From positions 1-57,187 of the forward strand of contig CAMWXE010000028.1 in NCBI GenBank assembly GCA_947178145.1: a stretch of 57,187 nucleotides of DNA, in the 5' to 3' direction. Positions 35,347-43,598 of the stretch are shown here, piece after piece. Made by a program: the position numbers and the translations under genes. Position 1 is the stretch's first letter. Each line of letters opens with the position of its first letter. This DNA is from an uncultured Lachnospiraceae bacterium (GTDB lineage: Bacteria; Bacillota; Clostridia; Lachnospirales; Lachnospiraceae). The notes beneath the pieces were generated by a model that saw only the letters and a program-made list of their open reading frames with translations, had not been told where the DNA came from and ran no database searches.

Positions 35347-37143
35347 CTATTCAACGTCTGCAAGTGCAGCCATATCCTCCTCACCTGTGCGGATTTTAAC
35401 CACCTTATCCACATTGTATACAAAAATCTTGCCATCGCCAATATGTCCTGTGTAGAGAACTTTCTTGGCCGATTCAATCACCTTTTCAACAGGAATCGTT
35501 GATACAACCACCTCAACCTTTACTTTCGGCAGCAGTGTAGCATCGATCTCTGCTCCACGGTACTTCTCGCCAGCCCCTTTCTGAATGCCACATCCCATGA
35601 CCTGCGTCACTGTCATGCCTGTCACACCGATATTGTTCATCGCCCTGCGAAGCACATCGTACCGCGAGAGTTTTGCGATAATGACCACCTTATAGATACC
35701 AGAAGCTGAGGGAACAGGAACCTGTGACACTTTAACTGCAGCGTTTTTCTGTGCTTCTGAGGCCTCCTCGTAGTTGTCAGAGCCAAGCTGCGTGTTCTCA
35801 TTTTCCTCCATAATCATGCTGTTGGAGATATCCATCATAGAGAATCCTGCATACGCAGAGGGCAGACCGTGCTCTGTAGCATCAAGACCGATGATTTCCT
35901 CCTCCTCGCTGACACGAAGACCAAATATTGCCTTGATTATCAGGAATGTAATTGTGATTGTAACCACGGTCCATAGAATTACGCTAACCATTCCTGCAAG
36001 CTGCATTCCCAGAAGATGAAATCCGCCGCCATAGAAAAGACCTGTTCCACAAATCTGATTGGCACCAAATGTCACACCATCGCCATACCCTCTTGCATAT
36101 GCCGGAGCTGTGTCCGTCGCAAACAGGCCAACTGCGATTGTACCCCAGATACCATTCAGGCAATGGACTGCCACAGCACCTACCGGATCGTCCACACGCA
36201 GCTTATAGTCGAGGAACCACACGCCAAATACAACCAAAAGTCCCGCCACGGCACCAATCACTATCGCGCCAAAAGCATCAGTCACATCACACCCTGCAGT
36301 GATTGCCACAAGACCTGCAAGGGATGCATTGAGACACATAGACACATCTGGTTTGCCATACTTTACCCATGTAAATATCATGCATACCACGGTTGCAATC
36401 GCCGGCGCAATCGTTGTCGTCACGAAAATCGATCCCAGTTCCGCAAGGCTTGTTGCTGCCGCACCATTAAAGCCGTACCAGCCCAGCCATAATATAAATA
36501 CGCCAAGCGCACCGATTGTAAGGTTATGTCCGGGAAACGCATTTACTTTGGCAATGTTCCCCTGTTTATCCTTTGTGAACTTACCGATACGAGGTCCGAG
36601 AATCTTTGCGCCAATCAGAGCGCTGATACCGCCTACCATATGTATAGCGCAGGAACCGGCAAAATCGTGGAATCCCATCTGTGCAAGCCAGCCGCCGCCC
36701 CAGATCCAGTGCGCTTCAACAGGATAAATCAGGGCGGAAATAACTCCTGAATACACACAGTAGGAAAGAAATTTTGTCCGCTCTGCCATTGCTCCGGAAA
36801 CAATTGTCGCCGTCGTCGCACAGAATACCAGGTTAAATACAAAGTTTGACCAGTCAAAATCTGCATAGCTCGTAAAAATGTCAAAACCGGGCTTTCCAAT
36901 CACTCCCAGCACATCCTCCCCAAGCAGCAGTCCAAACCCAATTAATATAAAGGTACATGTACCGATACAGAAATCCATCAGATTTTTCATAATGATGTTT
37001 CCTGTGTTCTTTGCCCTGGTAAAGCCTGCTTCCACCATTGCAAATCCAGCCTGCATCCAGAATACCAGCGCAGCACCAATCAAAAACCATACGCCATAAA
37101 TCTCACCGTTTACGGCATTGAGCAGTTCCTGTAACTCTGTCAT
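35347..37143 (-). CDS. amt: ammonium transporter Amt fused to a PII signalling domain
   Basis: This membrane ammonium channel has a C-terminal PII (GlnB-like) domain. Counted from an in-frame ATG at 37185, the Amt core spans about 28-425 with the pore histidines in SCAIHMVGG (H182) and VAVHCLNGIWGT (H341). A linker of about 70 residues follows, then PII at about 497-608 (VVIIAKLSRYDVLRRA, VTQVMGCG, LLPKVKVEVVV, VDKVVKIRTGEE). In the T-loop the Tyr that is uridylylated in enteric PII is absent: YRGAEIDAT replaces YRGAEYMV. Control is therefore likely by ATP/2-oxoglutarate binding alone. The ATG at 37143 has AGGAGGAG upstream and gives 598 residues. Amt-PII fusions are known in some Clostridia. 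Confidence 0.93.
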   Translation of the reverse strand: MTELQELLNAVNGEIYGVWFLIGAALVFWMQAGFAMVEAGFTRAKNTGNIIMKNLMDFCIGTCTFILIGFGLLLGEDVLGVIGKPGFDIFTSYADFDWSNFVFNLVFCATTATIVSGAMAERTKFLSYCVYSGVISALIYPVEAHWIWGGGWLAQMGFHDFAGSCAIHMVGGISALIGAKILGPRIGKFTKDKQGNIAKVNAFPGHNLTIGALGVFILWLGWYGFNGAAATSLAELGSIFVTTTIAPAIATVVCMIFTWVKYGKPDVSMCLNASLAGLVAITAGCDVTDAFGAIVIGAVAGLLVVFGVWFLDYKLRVDDPVGAVAVHCLNGIWGTIAVGLFATDTAPAYARGYGDGVTFGANQICGTGLFYGGGFHLLGMQLAGMVSVILWTVVTITITFLIIKAIFGLRVSEEEEIIGLDATEHGLPSAYAGFSMMDISNSMIMEENENTQLGSDNYEEASEAQKNAAVKVSQVPVPSASGIYKVVIIAKLSRYDVLRRAMNNIGVTGMTVTQVMGCGIQKGAGEKYRGAEIDATLLPKVKVEVVVSTIPVEKVIESAKKVLYTGHIGDGKIFVYNVDKVVKIRTGEEDMAALADVE

Positions 37144-37330
37144 AATAATCTCCTCCTTTTCCTCTGCCACAGTTCTGAAAAACATTCTTCCAGACGGCCA
37201 GAATCATTATCAAAACCGTGCCAGGCAAGCCATGCCGGTTTGTCGTGCCAAAGCACATCCCCCGCATCAGCATTCCCATAAAACAAAAAAGGGGCTATGG
37301 GAGTGTATCCCGTAGCACCTTTGCTTCATG
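37144..37330 (-). promoter_or_regulatory. structured amt leader with promoter-proximal terminator
   Basis: The predicted transcript begins near 37330. Within about 10 nt it enters a 14-position stem (37308-37321 with 37289-37302, two mismatches, 5-nt loop) followed by TTTTTTG. This is an intrinsic-terminator shape right at the 5' end. Downstream, TATGGGA near 37275 is complementary to the terminator's 3' arm (TCCCATA). Two more small hairpins follow (GTGC/GCAC and AAACCG/CGGTTT) before the AGGAGGAG ribosome site. This suggests attenuation or an RNA switch for amt. I do not recognise a named riboswitch class. Confidence 0.5.
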
Positions 37331-37336
37331 CACCTT

Positions 37337-37365
37337 ATATTACCACCACATTTTTCCATTGTCAA
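37337..37365 (-). promoter_or_regulatory. amt promoter
   Basis: On the minus strand a perfect TTGACA (37360-37365), 17-bp spacer and TAATAT (37337-37342) lie about 190 bp before the amt ATG. Such a strong core promoter before an early terminator fits control after initiation. Confidence 0.85.
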
Positions 37366-37471
37366 GTATTTTTATCCCACCATCCTGTCCATTCTCACAC
37401 TTTTATGCGTTTTTTGTCTTTTAAGTGCGCTACAGCATATCACACTTGTAACAAATTACCACATTTTTTGC

Positions 37472-38206
37472 CTAATTTGCATGATAGACATACTGTATAA
37501 ACTCTTTTTCCACCATCATTCCGTCGAAATTAATCTCATTTAGTCTGACCCTGCCTTGCGGCGCAAACCCCAGTCGCTCACACAGACGAATGGAAGCCTT
37601 GTTCTCTTCATTGATAAAAGAGCAGTAGGTCTTCTGATCGAGTTCCCTGACTCCGTAGGAAAGGATCTCTGTACACGCCTCATATGCATATCCTTTGTGC
37701 TGGTATGCCACCCCCAGCATAAATCCTAATTCAAGTCCTTCAAAGCCTTCCTTGAACTCCAGACCGGCCCTTCCTATGAGCTGCCCACGCTCCTTGTCCT
37801 CGAGCACCCACATCCCATAGCCATAAAAGCCGTATACATTTTTGATATACTCTCTCGTGTAAATCCTCTCCTGTTCCGGATCTGCAAAGAGCGGCTCCAT
37901 ATACTGTGTGATGCTCGCATCATCATACAATTCATACAGTTGCGGCACATCCTCGACGGTAATCTCCCGAATCCTGAGCCTCGCTGTCTCAGCGATATCC
38001 CATGGAATATCATGAAAACGCCTATAGACTCTGTCGAGATACCGCGCGTCAATATCACTCAGATTTTCCACACAGTACGAACCCGTTGGAAAGCTTTGAT
38101 CCTTATTTCTTTCATTCAGCCAGACAATATATGGGATCTGATTGACCGCATAATATGCCGCTTCCTCAGCCGTTTCCGTGATCATGACTTCATGTGTGCT
38201 ATCCAT
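37472..38206 (-). CDS. GNAT-family N-acetyltransferase (RimJ/RimL-like) with N-terminal extension
   Basis: The last ~165 residues form a GNAT acetyltransferase fold: LRIREITVEDVPQLYELY, the acetyl-CoA loop region LGVAYQHKGYAYEAC, and INEENKASIRLCERLGF. The first ~75 residues (NQIPYIVWLNERNK ... DRVYRRFHDIPWD) form an extra segment of unknown fold that seems to accompany this GNAT type in Lachnospiraceae. Its TGATG junction with the XRE gene (ATG 38206 overlapping the stop) indicates coupled translation. The substrate is unknown. Confidence 0.82.
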   Translation of the reverse strand: MDSTHEVMITETAEEAAYYAVNQIPYIVWLNERNKDQSFPTGSYCVENLSDIDARYLDRVYRRFHDIPWDIAETARLRIREITVEDVPQLYELYDDASITQYMEPLFADPEQERIYTREYIKNVYGFYGYGMWVLEDKERGQLIGRAGLEFKEGFEGLELGFMLGVAYQHKGYAYEACTEILSYGVRELDQKTYCSFINEENKASIRLCERLGFAPQGRVRLNEINFDGMMVEKEFIQYVYHAN

Positions 38207-38529
38207 CACATTGAATACCTCATCCTCCTAAGATATGTTACCACACGCCTGTTCCTGTATGGATTCCGCGCTCTATGTAAGATCCACACCTCATCCTGTC
38301 TTGGTATTACCAGATCCTCCATGTGCATCTTCAGCAAAGCACTGAGCTTATACAAGTGATCGAGGGAAGGCAATGTCTGTCCGCTCATCCAACGATATAT
38401 TGGCTGTGGGCACGAGAGCTTTAACTCCTTTTGAATTTCGCTGATCGTATAGCCCTTTTTCTTTATCATATGCTTTAGTACCTGTCCTGTCATAATCAAA
38501 TCAAGAGATATGCTCATTTCTTTTTTCAT
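38206..38529 (-). CDS. XRE-family helix-turn-helix protein
   Basis: The 107-residue protein has an HTH_3 fold (LKHMIKKKGYTISEIQKEL ... PIYRWMSGQTLPSLDHLYKLSALL) and a short basic C-terminus rich in Arg (HRARNPYRNRRVV). GGAGGAGG precedes the start. It is translationally coupled to the downstream GNAT gene, so it probably regulates its own two-gene operon or binds near it. Confidence 0.85.
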   Translation of the reverse strand: MKKEMSISLDLIMTGQVLKHMIKKKGYTISEIQKELKLSCPQPIYRWMSGQTLPSLDHLYKLSALLKMHMEDLVIPRQDEVWILHRARNPYRNRRVVTYLRRMRYSM

Positions 38530-38559
38530 CGTTTTCCTCCTCCATATCTTGTTGTGTTT

Positions 38560-38589
38560 ATACTATTATCATACACACTTTTTCGTCAA
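38560..38589 (-). promoter_or_regulatory. promoter of the XRE-GNAT operon
   Basis: On the minus strand TTGACG (38584-38589), an 18-bp spacer and TAGTAT (38560-38565) lie about 30 bp before the XRE start. Confidence 0.55.
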
Positions 38590-38695
38590 AAGTCATTGTA
38601 CTTATCGTTTAAAATACAAGAATTTTTTAAAGATACAGGTATTTTTTGGCTGATTGGAAATATCCTTTAATAAGAACCTTTTCAGAAACGCAAGG

Positions 38696-39547
38696 ATGAG
38701 CGCGAAAATGCAAATAAAATTGAAAACAAATCTCAAAAAAGCAGTATTGCTGATCATACTCCTGACCGCTGCCTTTCTGGCCGGCCGGGGTGCCGCATAC
38801 GTCAAATACGAAAAAATAGACGAGTGGGCAATTCCTGCCAGCGGGAGTGTATCCTCCGAAAACTGGGGACTTGGATTTGGGCAGGAAGGAAGTCAGCCGA
38901 CCGGAAATGCCTCCGCGGAGGAACTGGCGAAATATGACGCACACTATGTGGGGGACAACGGCGAAAAAGTAATCTATCTGACCTTTGACGCCGGGTACGA
39001 AAATGGAAATACACAGCCTATTCTGGATGCACTGAAAAAACATAATGTACCCGCTACCTTTTTCGTCGTGGGACATTATCTGGAATCTGCACCAGAACTG
39101 GTAAAACAGATGGTTGCAGACGGGCACTTTGTAGGCAATCATACCTACCATCACCTGGATATGTCCTCAATCGCCTCAAAAGAATCCTTTGAAAAGGAAA
39201 TGCGGGATGTCGAAAACTTGTTTCAGGAAATAACAGGTACAGAACTGGCTCATTTCTACCGTCCGCCTCAGGGAAAGTACAACACAAACAATCTAAAGAT
39301 GGCGCAAGAACTGGGATATCACACGTTCTTCTGGAGTCTTGCCTATGTCGACTGGTATCAGGATAAACAGCCGACAAAAGAAGAAGCTTTCAAAAAACTG
39401 GTCGGAAGGATTCATCCTGGCGCAATCGTCCTGCTGCACAGCACATCCAAGACAAACGGCGAGATTTTGGATGAACTGCTGACGAAATGGGAGGAAATGG
39501 GCTATACATTCCGCACACTGGAAGACTTTACGAAAGCATCAAAATAG
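38696..39547 (+). CDS. pdaA: polysaccharide deacetylase, PdaA-like (peptidoglycan/muramic delta-lactam type)
   Basis: This is a NodB-fold deacetylase, extracellular and membrane-anchored. An N-terminal hydrophobic segment (VLLIILLTAAFLAG) acts as anchor or signal. The catalytic domain shows YLTFDAGYENGNT (Asp and general base), GNHTYHHLDM (metal His pair), FYRPPQGKYN, FWSLAYVDWYQD and HPGAIVLLHSTS. The DAGYENG and DWYQD details match Bacillus PdaA, which makes the precursor of spore-cortex muramic delta-lactam, rather than chitin deacetylases. The start is uncertain: ATG 38696 (AAGG adjacent) or ATG 38708 (AAGGA 11 nt upstream). A TTG at 38654 lacks a ribosome site. The 3' end overlaps the convergent HD gene by 9 bp. 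Confidence 0.88.
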   Translation: MSAKMQIKLKTNLKKAVLLIILLTAAFLAGRGAAYVKYEKIDEWAIPASGSVSSENWGLGFGQEGSQPTGNASAEELAKYDAHYVGDNGEKVIYLTFDAGYENGNTQPILDALKKHNVPATFFVVGHYLESAPELVKQMVADGHFVGNHTYHHLDMSSIASKESFEKEMRDVENLFQEITGTELAHFYRPPQGKYNTNNLKMAQELGYHTFFWSLAYVDWYQDKQPTKEEAFKKLVGRIHPGAIVLLHSTSKTNGEILDELLTKWEEMGYTFRTLEDFTKASK

Positions 39548-40312
39548 GATTTCCAGATAGCTGTCATAAACGTTTATGACACTGGTGTCATGAAATTCTG
39601 TAAGCTGTTCTCTGACCGCCCTGAAATACCACTCCTGCTTTGCTTTGTCTGGCTGGTTAAATTTATCCCAAATCTCAATGCCCAGATAATGCTGCTCCCT
39701 CGCAATCGACTCCAGATTGGCGGTCTTGTCTGCAAGGACAATCACTTTGGTATCCAGTGAGGCCTGCTTCAAATGTTCAATTGTCTCACGCTTTCTGATC
39801 TCCCATGTCTGTGAGGCCGGTATACTCCGCCGCTTATTCTCTGTCTCTGTCTCCACAAGCACCGCAACCCTGTCTCCAAACACGCTTCTCAAATCATCCA
39901 AAGTCACCCATGTGTCCTCGACCGTATCATGAAGAATCGCTGCCTGAAGCACCTCGATATCCTGTGTGAGTTCCATCGCATAGTTCATGGTTGTAATAAT
40001 ATGGGTAAAATACGGAACCTTTGTCTTTTTCCTGCACTGCCCAAAATGCGCCTTTGCAGCATACGCATATGCCTTGTACAGGCGCTCGTCCAAGCCTTCG
40101 ACAGACGGAAAAAGGGCTGGCTGTTCTTCCATCCCTTTCTCCTTGTAACGGCACACAAACTGTCCCGCGTCACTCACGGACTTCCCAGTATAACAAGGGC
40201 AGCCACGGCCACACACGTGCTGCTCCTTTTTGACATTCAAAAAACCGTCCACTGCCCTGCAATAGAAATTTCCCTCGTTATCTGCACTTACAAAATGTTC
40301 ATTTCCGTTCAT
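39539..40312 (-). CDS. HD-domain phosphohydrolase, SpoT/MESH1-like, with Cys-rich N-terminus
   Basis: Residues about 75-257 match the HD hydrolase half of RelA/SpoT and the stand-alone MESH1 type: AYAAKAHFGQCRKK, PYFTHI, AAILHDTVEDT, VLADKTANLESI and WYFRAVREQL. (p)ppGpp or related nucleotide hydrolysis is therefore possible. No synthetase domain is present. The first 60 residues form a separate module with clustered Cys (FYCRAV, HVCGRGCPCYTG, FVCRYKEK), suggesting metal or redox binding. It follows the SH3-like gene after only 3 bp and has AAAGGA upstream. The substrate has not been established by sequence. Confidence 0.8.
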   Translation of the reverse strand: MNGNEHFVSADNEGNFYCRAVDGFLNVKKEQHVCGRGCPCYTGKSVSDAGQFVCRYKEKGMEEQPALFPSVEGLDERLYKAYAYAAKAHFGQCRKKTKVPYFTHIITTMNYAMELTQDIEVLQAAILHDTVEDTWVTLDDLRSVFGDRVAVLVETETENKRRSIPASQTWEIRKRETIEHLKQASLDTKVIVLADKTANLESIAREQHYLGIEIWDKFNQPDKAKQEWYFRAVREQLTEFHDTSVINVYDSYLEILF

Positions 40313-40315
40313 TAC

Positions 40316-41227
40316 TTAATCCTTTTTGGTAAACTCTATGATCCAACCCTTGCTTTCCGTGCCATCGCTTTCCTTGTAACTGCCATACTCGATACGACAG
40401 GTAAATGATACACCCTGTTCTGCCTTCATCTCATCTATCACATTCTCTATCGCCTTTTTGACCTTGGACTCATCAGTTCCGACGCTCGAATTTTTATACA
40501 CCGTCCCAAACTTCTCAATATTGTACCGTATCACACGATTTAACGCCAGCTTCAGATCGCGATCGTTGCGAAACGGACCTGCTAAACTTTTGTTGAGATA
40601 GTTGTTGCGATAATTGATTAGATACGCCTGCTTGGTCATATTGGCAACATTTTTGTCCACCTTCGCTTCACTCTCATATACTTCCTTCAGATATTTGCCA
40701 CTGTCCTGCAGGATACAGTTATCAAGCAATGCATATCCCATCAGGAAGGAATCAAGATACTTAATATATGTATTTTCATCCATATCCTCGATATCGTTCG
40801 CATCAAAATTGCTGAGCTCGGGATTTTTATAAAAGGAAAACGTCCCTTTGGTCAGCGTCGTGATATCAGTGCCCGTTACAACCCCATTGGAGCTGCTCGC
40901 ATTGGGGGAGGCCAGACCATCTCCCGGCACATAGTAAGTCCCGTTCAGCGATATGCGGAACCACCCGTTGGAAGTGATGCCTGTCACCTCTACGGGAAGA
41001 TTCGGCGCTATGACGGACACCACACCCGAATTGATATCTGGCTGCTGATACACCTTTGTCTTATCATTGCTGTAGAGCACTGCCTTACTCTCTGTGACAG
41101 TGAACTCTACCGCATATGTCGTTTGCAGCGGATGGTTTCGACCACCTGTCTGTGCGCAGGAAAACGCAATGACAGCTGCCATCAACGCCCCAGCTAATCT
41201 CAGTCCTGATTCTTTTGTTCGACTCAT
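40316..41227 (-). CDS. secreted protein of unknown function with SH3-like segment
   Basis: I do not recognise the family. The ATG at 41227 has AAAGGGG upstream and is preferred to an in-frame ATG at 41263. An N-terminal signal-like stretch (LAGALMAAVIAFSCAQ) could include a lipobox (AFSC). A bacterial SH3-like segment follows (SKAVLYSNDKTKVYQQPD ... VEVTGITSNGWFRISL), as in cell-wall-associated proteins. The C-terminal 180 residues are helical with a final beta hairpin. It lies between an M13 peptidase lipoprotein and the HD protein on the same strand, probably one transcript. A cell-surface role is inferred. Confidence 0.7.
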   Translation of the reverse strand: MSRTKESGLRLAGALMAAVIAFSCAQTGGRNHPLQTTYAVEFTVTESKAVLYSNDKTKVYQQPDINSGVVSVIAPNLPVEVTGITSNGWFRISLNGTYYVPGDGLASPNASSSNGVVTGTDITTLTKGTFSFYKNPELSNFDANDIEDMDENTYIKYLDSFLMGYALLDNCILQDSGKYLKEVYESEAKVDKNVANMTKQAYLINYRNNYLNKSLAGPFRNDRDLKLALNRVIRYNIEKFGTVYKNSSVGTDESKVKKAIENVIDEMKAEQGVSFTCRIEYGSYKESDGTESKGWIIEFTKKD

Positions 41228-41281
41228 ACTCTTTTCCCCTTTATTCATCGCAGTCTGCAACATGCGAATGAAATCATTCTC

Positions 41282-43387
41282 CTATTTCCAAATCCCTACT
41301 CTATCCTCTGGCGCCACATACATTCCGTCAGTCTCCCTGATGTCATAGATCTTGTAAAAGGCATCACAGGAGCTTAGTACTGCGTTCACCCGCACTTTGT
41401 TGGGCGAATGGGTATCCGTGTTTAACAGATACATCATAAAGCTCGCTGTATCCTCACTTGCCCAGTTGTACGTCATCTGTCCAAATGCCTCGTCGAGCGC
41501 CCTTGCATCATTTCCTATAATAGACGTAATGCAAGTCATCGCGCCAAGATCTGCGATATTCTCCATCAGTGTAAGTTCACCGTTTACCTTGACACCCATC
41601 ATCTCATAATTACTGTAATAGTCTACAATGGACTGAGACATCTTCTTGTACTCGGCAAGCTCCTCATCCGTCCACCATACATTATAATTTCCATATTCAT
41701 CATAGAGCGCGCCGCTGGAGTCAAAAGCATGGCTGACCTCATGCGCTATGACAAAACCAATTCCTCCTAAATTCGCCCCATAGCTGTTATCCCGGTCATA
41801 AAACGGTGCCTGCAAAATAGCTGCCGGAAATATAATCTCATTGTTCAGAGGATCATACATCGCATTGATGGTCTGCGGCGTCACATCCCACTCAGACCGG
41901 TCGACTTTGGTTCCCAGCTTATTCAGACTGTCCTCAATCGCAACCTGCATACTCACCAGCAGATTGGACAGGAGACTTCCCCCCTCTGAAATCGGTGTCA
42001 CCTGCATCATATCGCGGGCCGCCGGCCATCGATCCGGGTATCCTATTTTGACCTGCATCGTCTCAAGCTTTCGTATTGCCTTCTTCTTCGTCGCCTCACT
42101 CATCCAGTCCTGCCTGTTGATGATTGTCTCGTACTCCTTTAAAATCTGTTCGATTATTTCCTCCACAGCTTCCTTATCCTCAGCCGAGAAATGCCGCTCC
42201 ACATAGATCATGCCAAAATCCCACGGAAGCATATCCTGCGTCAGATTCTTCCAAGTCTTCTCATCGCCCCAGCTCTCAGTGATGCCATACAGCGCATTTC
42301 TCATATCATCACTGAGCTTTGCATAGTTGGCATTGGCATATTTCGCGGTATCATTCAACATGACAAAGGTTGAATAATCCTTCAATGCCTGCAGATTTTC
42401 TTCCACCAACAGGGAATTGATCTTTTTGGCCTGCTCCACATCCATGACAATATATTTATCCTGTCCATCCACGCGCAGCGTCCTGAGCATTTTCGGCACA
42501 TCAACGTTGGAATAAAGCTCCTGTAACCCCTCTGCCGTGTACACATTGTATGTCTGAGATGGATCATACAACTGCTCTGTCGTCAAGGTCGAGGCACAAA
42601 TATCACGCAGCAGCCATTCAATGGAATCTGTACTCTGGGCGGCCTCGTCCGCCGTCATACCAAACTCCATCAGCATATTACTGATATAGTTCAGATACAG
42701 CTCCATATATTCCTGCGTGTTCTCACCCTCGACATACTCCTTGCCAATCAGTGTATCTGCATACATCATATAGACCGCATACTCACTCGAATCCGCCTTA
42801 TCCTGCATAATACTGTAACCACCGACAATGCTGCTAAATCCGAACTCGCCGCTCAAATGTGCCAGCGCATCCACATACTCCTCAATACTGGTCGCATTTC
42901 GTATGCTGTCCATATGTGTTTTCAGCGGACCAAGGCCTGTTTCCTCACGATTTGCCATATTGGTCACACACTCATACATATCCTTAATCTTCTGCTCGGA
43001 GCTGCCCTTCTCATACGTATTGCCATCATTTGCCAAATCATCAATAATATCCTCCATCTCGGCATTCACGACAGCGTTTAACTCGCCAAACCAGTCCCAG
43101 TGCGCATCCGTTGCCGCAAGCTCAATCCGCGACAGAAGATTCTGGTTTACATATTCATAATAATCATCCTGGTATCGAATCTCCGCATCTTCATCCTGTA
43201 TCCCGGTATCCTGCTCATCCGTATTCTCAGCAGGAGCTTCCTTTTGATTCTCTTTTGCACTGTGAAACATATCCTTGATACTGCTCTGTGCCTCTTTTCC
43301 CGCCGCATCAATGTTTTTCGCATTGCATCCAGAAAGCTGAAGTGTCATCACTACCGCCATCAGTAACGCCAGTACCCTTTTTTTCAT
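41282..43387 (-). CDS. M13 (neprilysin-type) zinc metallopeptidase lipoprotein
   Basis: This surface-anchored oligopeptidase has 701 residues. Signal peptide and lipobox LSGC give lipidated C21. The zinc site is HEVSH (H549, E550, H553) with the third ligand E609 in MENIADLGAM. The substrate-binding stretch NAMYDPLNNEIIFPAAILQ is typical of M13. A Gln/Glu/Asp-rich linker follows the lipid anchor. It should process extracellular oligopeptides. A TATAAT at 43438-43443 (minus) about 50 bp upstream is a plausible -10. It appears to lead a transcript with the SH3-like and HD genes. Confidence 0.93.
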   Translation of the reverse strand: MKKRVLALLMAVVMTLQLSGCNAKNIDAAGKEAQSSIKDMFHSAKENQKEAPAENTDEQDTGIQDEDAEIRYQDDYYEYVNQNLLSRIELAATDAHWDWFGELNAVVNAEMEDIIDDLANDGNTYEKGSSEQKIKDMYECVTNMANREETGLGPLKTHMDSIRNATSIEEYVDALAHLSGEFGFSSIVGGYSIMQDKADSSEYAVYMMYADTLIGKEYVEGENTQEYMELYLNYISNMLMEFGMTADEAAQSTDSIEWLLRDICASTLTTEQLYDPSQTYNVYTAEGLQELYSNVDVPKMLRTLRVDGQDKYIVMDVEQAKKINSLLVEENLQALKDYSTFVMLNDTAKYANANYAKLSDDMRNALYGITESWGDEKTWKNLTQDMLPWDFGMIYVERHFSAEDKEAVEEIIEQILKEYETIINRQDWMSEATKKKAIRKLETMQVKIGYPDRWPAARDMMQVTPISEGGSLLSNLLVSMQVAIEDSLNKLGTKVDRSEWDVTPQTINAMYDPLNNEIIFPAAILQAPFYDRDNSYGANLGGIGFVIAHEVSHAFDSSGALYDEYGNYNVWWTDEELAEYKKMSQSIVDYYSNYEMMGVKVNGELTLMENIADLGAMTCITSIIGNDARALDEAFGQMTYNWASEDTASFMMYLLNTDTHSPNKVRVNAVLSSCDAFYKIYDIRETDGMYVAPEDRVGIWK

Positions 43388-43515
43388 GCCAGTTACCTCT
43401 CTCTAACACAGATTATACTTATTTCGTCTATTTATATATTATAACAAACCTCTTCAAAACACAACATTTCTTATAAAAAGTTCAGAATACTTTTTGTAAA
43501 TAATTTCTTTATCTG

Positions 43516-43544
43516 TTTACAAACGCACTCAAAACGCGTAGTAT
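43516..43544 (+). promoter_or_regulatory. promoter of the GDPD gene
   Basis: TTTACA (43516-43521), a 17-bp spacer and TAGTAT (43539-43544) lie about 55 bp before the start at 43599. Confidence 0.5.
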
Positions 43545-43598
43545 AAGAATGTAGGAGCGAAGAAAAAGATTATTGTTTTTAAAGAGGTTATTTACATT

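Noticed and set aside
37285..37330. ANTAR-type two-hairpin leader for amt
   Set aside because: The terminator loop has 5 nt and no second hexaloop hairpin with the conserved A and G positions was found upstream.
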